Shown here in pieces: positions 59,576-64,000 of a stretch of 64,000 nt of DNA. The stretch's first letter is position 1; the number at the start of each line of letters is the position of its first letter. A program made the position numbers and the translations under genes. The stretch is from positions 361,312-425,311 of the forward strand of contig JALHNH010000001.1 in assembly GCA_022843625.1 (NCBI GenBank). The letters are read 5' to 3'. The DNA comes from Bryobacter sp. GTDB lineage: Bacteria; Acidobacteriota; Terriglobia; Bryobacterales; Bryobacteraceae. The notes under the pieces were generated by a model. That model had not been told where the DNA came from and searched no databases. It saw only the letters and a program-made list of their open reading frames with translations.

Positions 59576-59602
59576 GCATCACAACATGATGCAATACGCA
59601 TC
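59576..59602. promoter_or_regulatory. candidate VapB operator, three GCATC half-sites
   Basis: GCATCA (59576-59581) pairs with TGATGC (59587-59592), and GATGC (59588-59592) pairs again with GCATC (59598-59602). Two palindromes share the middle arm. They overlap the -35 zone of vapBC, the right place for autorepression by a ribbon-helix-helix antitoxin. Confidence 0.5.
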
Positions 59603-59863
59603 AATTTCAATATCAGCGAGAAACACCAATCAACAACTACGCGGCCAGAAGCCAGAATTTGCGAAAATGACAATCGGGACGCGTCTCTCTGCTCCGCGCT
59701 TCTGCCCCACCGTCCTGTTAAGCCACGATCTTTGACATCCTGCACGTCAATTCAAAAACACCAAAGCCTGGGGTGCGTCCAGATCCGGGTGTCCAGCGAA
59801 CGCCCGCTGCCGAATCTTCATACAATGAATCACCATATACAGATTCGGCCAGCGTATGGATTT
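59603..59863. other. intergenic region with a stable hairpin
   Basis: No gene is supported between the vapBC operator and the STAS stop. A 9-bp perfect inverted repeat (GCCGAATCT at 59809-59817, AGATTCGGC at 59841-59849) extends to 12 bp with one bulged C. No T-run follows on either strand, so it is not a classical terminator; it lies just past the end of the minus-strand STAS gene and may protect or terminate that message. Confidence 0.4.
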
Positions 59864-60208
59864 CTAAGGAGAAGAAGCAATCCACGCCCTGGCTGACTCC
59901 AGATCGGGCAGTTGATGCAAAATACCTGTAAGCCGCGTAGCACTCACTACGCGGCTTACACGTTCTGAAGGGTTGAGCAAACACAAACGGTCCGCAGAAG
60001 TGTACAGAACTACTAGTTCACCCAGGCCAGAGCTATCCACTTCCTCTATCGCAGACAGATCGACAATCAGTCGGGCCGGTTTATGCGCCGAAAGCACTGC
60101 ATGAATCTCTTTGGTGAACTTCGTCAGCTGCGGACCCAGCGTCAGAGTCCCAGCCATTCGCACCACAACTGGATTCGTCGCACCATCGATTTCAAAAGTC
60201 AGTGACAT
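59864..60208 (-). CDS. STAS-domain anti-sigma factor antagonist, paired with the sigma-54 activator
   Basis: A 114-residue STAS domain. PARLIVDLSAIEEVDSSGLG holds the phospho-acceptor Ser in the DSSG loop at 58-61. VVRMAGTLTLGPQLTKFTKE is the first half. Proteins of this kind bind or release an anti-sigma kinase depending on Ser phosphorylation. It starts 7 bp after the sigma-54 activator stop, so the two are one operon. It could serve the RsbW-like kinase of the divergent operon as an additional switch. Confidence 0.88.
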   Translation of the reverse strand: MSLTFEIDGATNPVVVRMAGTLTLGPQLTKFTKEIHAVLSAHKPARLIVDLSAIEEVDSSGLGELVVLYTSADRLCLLNPSERVSRVVSATRLTGILHQLPDLESARAWIASSP

Positions 60209-60215
60209 GGATTCT

Positions 60216-61616
60216 CTATTTCTTGATGGCTTCCCGCAAACCCAGGTTCCGTACCAGCCGCAGCAGATAATTCGGGTGTAATCCTAGGATCTTGGCTGCA
60301 CCCTTATAATCGCCTTTGGATTGCTCGTAAGCTCGCAAAATGCTATCACGTTTGGCATCGGCAACTGAGTCTTGAAAGACCCCCACCGGCGCAGTACCCG
60401 CCAACGGCCAAAGATGCTCCGGCAAATCCGTTGGCAGAATAAGCGGGCCTTCGGCCAGCACCACCGCATGTTCGATTGCATTCTCAAGCTCACGCACATT
60501 GCCCGGCCAGTCGTAGGCCTCAAGACACCGCAGAGTCTCAAGCGACAAGGACAAATTCTGACGCTTGCTTTGTGCCGAAAAGACGCCCATGAAATGTTGC
60601 GCCAGCAAGCCAATGTCAGAAACACGCTCACGAAGTGGCGGAGTGCGCAAGGAAACCACATTCAGCCGGTGGTACAGATCCTGACGAAACTTCCCTACCC
60701 TGGCCTCTTCAGCCAGATCTCGATTTGTAGCCGCCACCACTCTGATGTCAACTTTGACGGACCGCGTCGAGCCGACCCTCTCAAACTCGCGCTCCTGCAA
60801 TACGCGAAGCAATTTGGCCTGCAGCGGTACGGCAAGCTCTCCGATTTCGTCCAGAAAGAGCGTTCCCCCGTCAGCAGCCTCCAGTTTGCCCCTCTTGGCC
60901 GATACAGCCCCGGTAAACGCACCCTTTTCATGGCCAAAGAGTTCGCTCTCCAGCAAATCTCCGGCAATAGCCGCGCAGTTAATCGCAGCAAAGGGAGCAG
61001 TTGATCTTGGGCTTGCCGCATGAAGAAGTTTTGCAACCAGTTCCTTGCCTGTTCCGCTCTCACCCAAAATCAGAACAGTCGTATCGCGAGGAGCCAACCT
61101 TTCGATCCTGTCGAGAAGCTTCAATATCGCTGGGCTCTGACCAAGGATCCCGCCACTGTTGCGCTGCAACAGCTTCCGCTCCAGCTCAACATATTCTCGA
61201 CGTAACTCCTCAACTTCGCGAACACTTTCGATCGCAACGGAGGCCAGACTCGAAACGGCCGTGAGTGTGGCTAGAGCATCTGCCGTGCTGCCTTCGAGAG
61301 CAATCACGCCGCACAGTGCACCATTGACATAAATCGGCACAGCAGCCTGATCCTCGCCTGCAAAGGGGCCATTGCTTGTGATGTGATTCCAGACTTCTTT
61401 CTGGCCGCCCTGAGCCAGAAACTCCACCTCCAGTTCAGTCTCTGACCGGCCGAGCACAAGCACACCTCGCTGCAAGGGAAGAAAATCGTTCAACAACTTC
61501 AAAAGTTGGCGAGAGACATCCTTACGCCGTGAAGGGCTACTCGCGCCAGCCAATGCCCGAAATAGAAACACCAGCACCGAGGCGTTTAATAACAGTGTGG
61601 AAGCGTTAGAGGTCAT
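60216..61616 (-). CDS. sigma-54-dependent activator (GAF-AAA-Fis)
   Basis: A 466-residue enhancer-binding protein. Residues ~1-140 form a GAF-like sensor. The AAA domain has Walker A (LILGESGTGKELVAKLLHAA) near 185, the sigma-54 contact loop GAFTGA in ELFGHEKGAFTGAVSAKRGK near 230, Walker B (GGTLFLDEIGELAVPLQAKL) and GNVRELENAIEHAVVLAEG. The C-terminal Fis-type HTH is in GDYKGAAKILGLHPNYLLRL. No receiver domain is present, so the GAF part senses a ligand or redox state directly. It is divergent from the STAS-PP2C-RsbW operon, whose promoter looks sigma-54 dependent. Confidence 0.93.
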   Translation of the reverse strand: MTSNASTLLLNASVLVFLFRALAGASSPSRRKDVSRQLLKLLNDFLPLQRGVLVLGRSETELEVEFLAQGGQKEVWNHITSNGPFAGEDQAAVPIYVNGALCGVIALEGSTADALATLTAVSSLASVAIESVREVEELRREYVELERKLLQRNSGGILGQSPAILKLLDRIERLAPRDTTVLILGESGTGKELVAKLLHAASPRSTAPFAAINCAAIAGDLLESELFGHEKGAFTGAVSAKRGKLEAADGGTLFLDEIGELAVPLQAKLLRVLQEREFERVGSTRSVKVDIRVVAATNRDLAEEARVGKFRQDLYHRLNVVSLRTPPLRERVSDIGLLAQHFMGVFSAQSKRQNLSLSLETLRCLEAYDWPGNVRELENAIEHAVVLAEGPLILPTDLPEHLWPLAGTAPVGVFQDSVADAKRDSILRAYEQSKGDYKGAAKILGLHPNYLLRLVRNLGLREAIKK

Positions 61617-61624
61617 TATCTATT

Positions 61625-61643
61625 TGGATAACGCAATTATCCA
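61625..61643. promoter_or_regulatory. candidate enhancer (UAS) for the sigma-54 activator
   Basis: A perfect 7-bp inverted repeat TGGATAA-N5-TTATCCA. It is centred about 97 bp upstream of the predicted start of the sigma-54 promoter, a normal distance for an enhancer, and lies 9 bp in front of the activator start codon, so it could also mediate autoregulation. Confidence 0.55.
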
Positions 61644-61704
61644 CTATGTGCTATTTCTTGCGCTGAATCAAGTCTAACTTCAATAAAATCAATACATTTC
61701 CCAT

Positions 61705-61719
61705 TGGCAGAGCGATTGC
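61705..61719 (+). promoter_or_regulatory. sigma-54 (-24/-12) promoter
   Basis: TGGCAG (61705-61710), 5 bp, TTGC (61716-61719). Both invariant dinucleotides, GG and GC, are present at the correct distance. The start would fall near 61731, at the ATG of the STAS gene. Confidence 0.7.
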
Positions 61720-61731
61720 CTGAATAGTCGC

Positions 61732-62073
61732 ATGTCATTAACCATTCAACACCGCCGCAAGGACGGCATCGAAATTCTAGACCTGGCGGGGCAGTTGACC
61801 CTGGGTGACGGCACTGGTGCCTTGAGATCGGCAATCCAGAAGGCAACTGCCAACGGAGCGGACCTTATCGTGAACCTCTCCGGAGTAGCCTATCTAGACA
61901 GCGCAGGGCTGGGAGAACTCGTCGGCAGCTATGCCAGCGTGACCTCCAAAGGAAAACGGATGAAGCTGTTAAACCCTCAGAAGCGAGTCGATACTCTGCT
62001 GCAGATCACCAAGCTCTACTCAACCTTCGAGTGCTTCACAAATGAACAGGAAGCCCTGGAGAGTTTTTCTTAG
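61732..62073 (+). CDS. STAS-domain anti-anti-sigma factor (RsbV-like)
   Basis: A 113-residue STAS protein. ADLIVNLSGVAYLDSAGLGE has the Ser of the DSAG loop at residue 57, the site an RsbW-type kinase phosphorylates. EILDLAGQLTLGDGTG opens the domain. In the unphosphorylated state it binds the RsbW kinase and frees its target sigma factor. The stop is directly followed by the ATG of the PP2C gene. If the sigma-54 promoter is used the message has almost no leader, so translation would start near the 5-prime end. Confidence 0.92.
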   Translation: MSLTIQHRRKDGIEILDLAGQLTLGDGTGALRSAIQKATANGADLIVNLSGVAYLDSAGLGELVGSYASVTSKGKRMKLLNPQKRVDTLLQITKLYSTFECFTNEQEALESFS

Positions 62074-63285
62074 ATGCCAACCTTAGAAATGCGAGATAAT
62101 CCCACAATGCATTTGATGCAAGGCAACGACGAAACTATCGACCTGCAGCAGAAGCTTTTTCGCGTTCAGAGTCTGCTTGAGGCATCCCGCCGCGTCCATG
62201 CAACCATCCGCCTGGACGAGGTGCTCGAAGCAGTTCTCGAGATCGCTTCGAAAGAGCTCGAAGCCGAAGGCGCCTTCTTCTTTGGCACCGGCCCGGGATT
62301 TGAAGAACGCACACTGGTCTATGGCGAGGTACCAGATGACTGGACACGCTGGAGCGAACGGGTTGAGATTCCCGGCTATTCCAGCGCCAGGCTCACTGGC
62401 GAACGCGGTGAAGCTTTGGCTCATTTGGTGATCTACCGCCCTCACGCTCTTTCGCTTGAAGAAGAAGATTTCCTTGAAGGCCTGGCATTGCAGTCCGCCC
62501 TGGCCATAGGCAACGCCCAACACCACGAGAAGTCCCTCGAATGGGAGCGCGTCCAGCTCGATCTCGACGCAGCCCGCCAGATCCAGCGTAGTCTGCTTCC
62601 TCAGGAGATTCCAGATGTGCAGGGCTACAAGCTGCAGATGCGCTCGACGACTTGTTATGAAGTGGGCGGCGACTATGTCGATGTCATGCCTTTGCCGGAT
62701 GGTCGTCTGATGATGGTGCTGGCCGACGTTGCCGGCAAAGGTCTCGCCTCGGCAATGATCAGCATGACCTTCCGCTCCAGCTTCCGTGCCATTGCCGGCG
62801 CTGGCCTGCCGATGGAAGAAGTGGCGCAACGCCTGAACCAGTTGCACTGGCAGGAAGGTGTTGAGGCACGGCGCAGATATGTAACTGCAATTCTGCTGTG
62901 TCTCGACCCGCACACACACAAACTCGAAGCAGTGAACGCCGGACACAATCCGGCCTTCCTGGTAGGCCTTACAAAGCAGCCAATCCTGATTGGTGCCAGT
63001 GGCCCCCCTCTTGGGATGCTGCCCGGGCGCACTTACGAAACCGAAAGCTGGACATTCAACCCGGGGGCGCAATTGCTCCTGTACACGGACGGATTGACGG
63101 AAGTCTTTCAGGGCGATGAAGAGTTTGGTGAAGAGCGCTTGTTAGGCCTGATTGGGCCCACACCACAAGAAGCATTTCTAGACCATGCATGGCGGAGTCT
63201 GGCGCAGTTTGCCGGCAACGCAAAACAGACCGATGACATGACGGCGCTCTATTTATACCGCGCCCAGCAAGGAGGGCATCAATGA
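62074..63285 (+). CDS. GAF and PP2C (SpoIIE/RsbU-type) phosphatase
   Basis: A 403-residue protein. A GAF-like sensor lies at ~20-160 (HATIRLDEVLEAVLEIASKE, LVIYRPHALSLEEEDFLEGL). A linker helix (LDAARQIQRSLLPQEIPDVQ) joins it to the PP2C domain. EVGGDYVDVMPLPDGRLMMV, LADVAGKGLASAMISMTFR, LLLYTDGLTEVFQGDEEFGE and QTDDMTALYL hold the metal aspartates. RsbU-type enzymes dephosphorylate the STAS protein. It shares ATGA with the RsbW-like gene and starts at the stop of the STAS gene. Confidence 0.93.
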   Translation: MPTLEMRDNPTMHLMQGNDETIDLQQKLFRVQSLLEASRRVHATIRLDEVLEAVLEIASKELEAEGAFFFGTGPGFEERTLVYGEVPDDWTRWSERVEIPGYSSARLTGERGEALAHLVIYRPHALSLEEEDFLEGLALQSALAIGNAQHHEKSLEWERVQLDLDAARQIQRSLLPQEIPDVQGYKLQMRSTTCYEVGGDYVDVMPLPDGRLMMVLADVAGKGLASAMISMTFRSSFRAIAGAGLPMEEVAQRLNQLHWQEGVEARRRYVTAILLCLDPHTHKLEAVNAGHNPAFLVGLTKQPILIGASGPPLGMLPGRTYETESWTFNPGAQLLLYTDGLTEVFQGDEEFGEERLLGLIGPTPQEAFLDHAWRSLAQFAGNAKQTDDMTALYLYRAQQGGHQ

Positions 63286-63722
63286 TCGAAAGTCCGATCA
63301 TCACGGAGTTGCGGCTGCCAACACGGCTCGGCTTCGAAAAGGTAGCAATGAACACGGCCGCCAGCGTCGCCCAGATCATGGGCTTCTCGCCAGACCGTGT
63401 CGACGATCTCAAGACCGCCGTGGCTGAAGCCTGTATCAACGCGATCGAGCACGGCAATGAGATGAACGAGCTGCTTGGCGTGGTAGTCACCTTGTCGATG
63501 GACGACAAGTCGCTTGAGGTAAAGATTCGAGACGAAGGCAAGGGCGTTCCGAGCGACGCCCACATTCCGGATATCGACCGTAAGATGGCCGGAGAAGAAA
63601 CCCCGCGCGGGATGGGGATGTTCCTCATTCAGGCGCTGGTGGACGAAGTGGAATACGGACAAGAAACAGCCGGCGGCTATGCCCGTCTGGTGATTCATTT
63701 AGATGCGAGGGATGAGGAATAA
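63282..63722 (+). CDS. RsbW-like anti-sigma serine kinase
   Basis: A 146-residue GHKL ATPase. The N box is VDDLKTAVAEACINAIEHGN, the G1 box is KIRDEGKGVPSDAH and the G2 box is GMGMFLIQALVDEVEYG. It phosphorylates the STAS partner and binds a sigma factor or other target when that partner is phosphorylated. No sigma factor gene is inside the window, so the target lies beyond it or elsewhere. ATG 63282 overlaps the PP2C stop as ATGA. Confidence 0.92.
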   Translation: MIESPIITELRLPTRLGFEKVAMNTAASVAQIMGFSPDRVDDLKTAVAEACINAIEHGNEMNELLGVVVTLSMDDKSLEVKIRDEGKGVPSDAHIPDIDRKMAGEETPRGMGMFLIQALVDEVEYGQETAGGYARLVIHLDARDEE

Positions 63723-63726
63723 GTTA

Positions 63727-64000
63727 TGGTTACAGCTACAAAGACAAAAGTAGATCAAAGCGGCGATCTCGCCGTGATGCGGTTTGAAGGCGATATCACC
63801 AGCACTTCAGAAGAAGCGGTGCTTGGCTACTACAAGAAGTTGAGCGGCGACACAAAGAAGATCCTGCTCGATTTCTCAAAGGTGCCTTACCTGAATTCGA
63901 GCGGTATCGCTCTGGTCATCCAGTTACTGATGGCAGCCAGCAAAGTGCCGCAGAAGGTAGTGTGTTTTGGCTTGAGCGCTCACTTTGTGAAGGTCTTCAC
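63727..64000 (+). CDS. STAS-domain protein, second copy (partial)
   Basis: The first 91 codons of a STAS protein that runs off the window. LAVMRFEGDITSTSEEAVLG opens it, and ILLDFSKVPYLNSSGIALVI carries the Ser loop (NSSG at 57-60). It starts 4 bp after the RsbW-like stop, in the same operon. A second STAS protein beside a single kinase suggests a branched switch or, with NSSG in place of DSxG, a variant with different phosphorylation. Confidence 0.88.

Noticed and set aside
58571..59602. mobile island carrying the kinase relic and vapBC
   Set aside because: No integrase, transposase, terminal repeat or attachment-site duplication was seen, and the nearest tRNA is more than 4 kb away.
59718..59984. 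88-aa minus-strand frame overlapping the STAS gene
   Set aside because: It overlaps the real STAS gene in another frame and has no recognisable domain.
62083..63072. 329-aa minus-strand frame opposite the PP2C gene
   Set aside because: It is an antisense shadow of a strongly supported phosphatase, without motif or start context.

Overview
The window looks like a chromosomal piece of an acidobacterium of the Solibacter/Bryobacter type. This is inferred from gene content, not from a marker gene. The pointers are three DUF1501 plus DUF1549/DUF1553 gene pairs, a VWFA-related protein, Tat-leader Gfo/Idh and PLP enzymes, Cys-type sulfatases, a TonB-dependent receptor and a degenerate Ser/Thr kinase remnant. 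No rRNA, CRISPR array, prophage or insertion sequence was seen. One tRNA (Leu, anticodon UAG) is present.

Layout. 1-6.2 kb (minus strand): a beta-propeller/phosphoesterase fusion; a compact operon of cytochrome b, a YedY/SUOX-type molybdoenzyme and a secreted Met/Lys/Asp/Glu peptide closed by a clear terminator; an alpha/beta hydrolase; an APC permease. 6.2-10.4 kb (plus): a DUF58 protein overlapping a TonB receptor by 80 bp, then an ECF sigma, membrane protein and Spy-like protein trio. 10.4-15.6 kb: a secreted protein of unknown function, a Gfo/Idh oxidoreductase, a GT4 glycosyltransferase, a DinB protein and a sulfatase. 15.6-19.6 kb (plus): a tight five-gene run (terpene-cyclase-like repeats, DUF362, small membrane protein, LolA-like, acyltransferase-like). 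19.6-26 kb: an OPA transporter, a YegP protein, then a minus-strand operon DUF1338-sulfatase-pxpB-pxpC-pxpA, and rpsU. 26-45 kb: an M1 peptidase with DUF6702, three cytochrome-like DUF1553/DUF1501 pairs (one with a 2Fe-2S protein behind it), an alcohol dehydrogenase, a VWA protein and a LysM lytic transglycosylase. 45-58.5 kb: a CocE hydrolase, an exported SelA-like PLP enzyme facing an exported RidA, a histone-H1-like acidic/basic protein, a HipA-like kinase, a ThiO-like oxidase, a class IV aminotransferase, a Nudix hydrolase, tRNA-Leu, an enolase-superfamily dehydratase, and an LVIVD-repeat plus DUF305 pair. 58.5-59.6 kb: a kinase relic and vapBC. 59.8-64 kb: a sigma-54 activator with its own STAS protein, divergent from a STAS-PP2C-RsbW-STAS partner-switching operon that has a sigma-54 promoter and a palindromic candidate enhancer.

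Three window-wide traits stand out. Many start codons sit 5-9 nt after a TAGAAT-like -10 box, which suggests leaderless transcripts. All ten directly convergent CDS pairs overlap, six by exactly 4 bp with interlocked stop codons. Two genes appear to start at CTG. The best candidates for interesting biology are the Met-rich peptide/molybdoenzyme/cytochrome b operon, which resembles the MrpX-YedY1-YedZ1 hypochlorite scavenging system, and the sigma-54-controlled partner-switching module at the right end.
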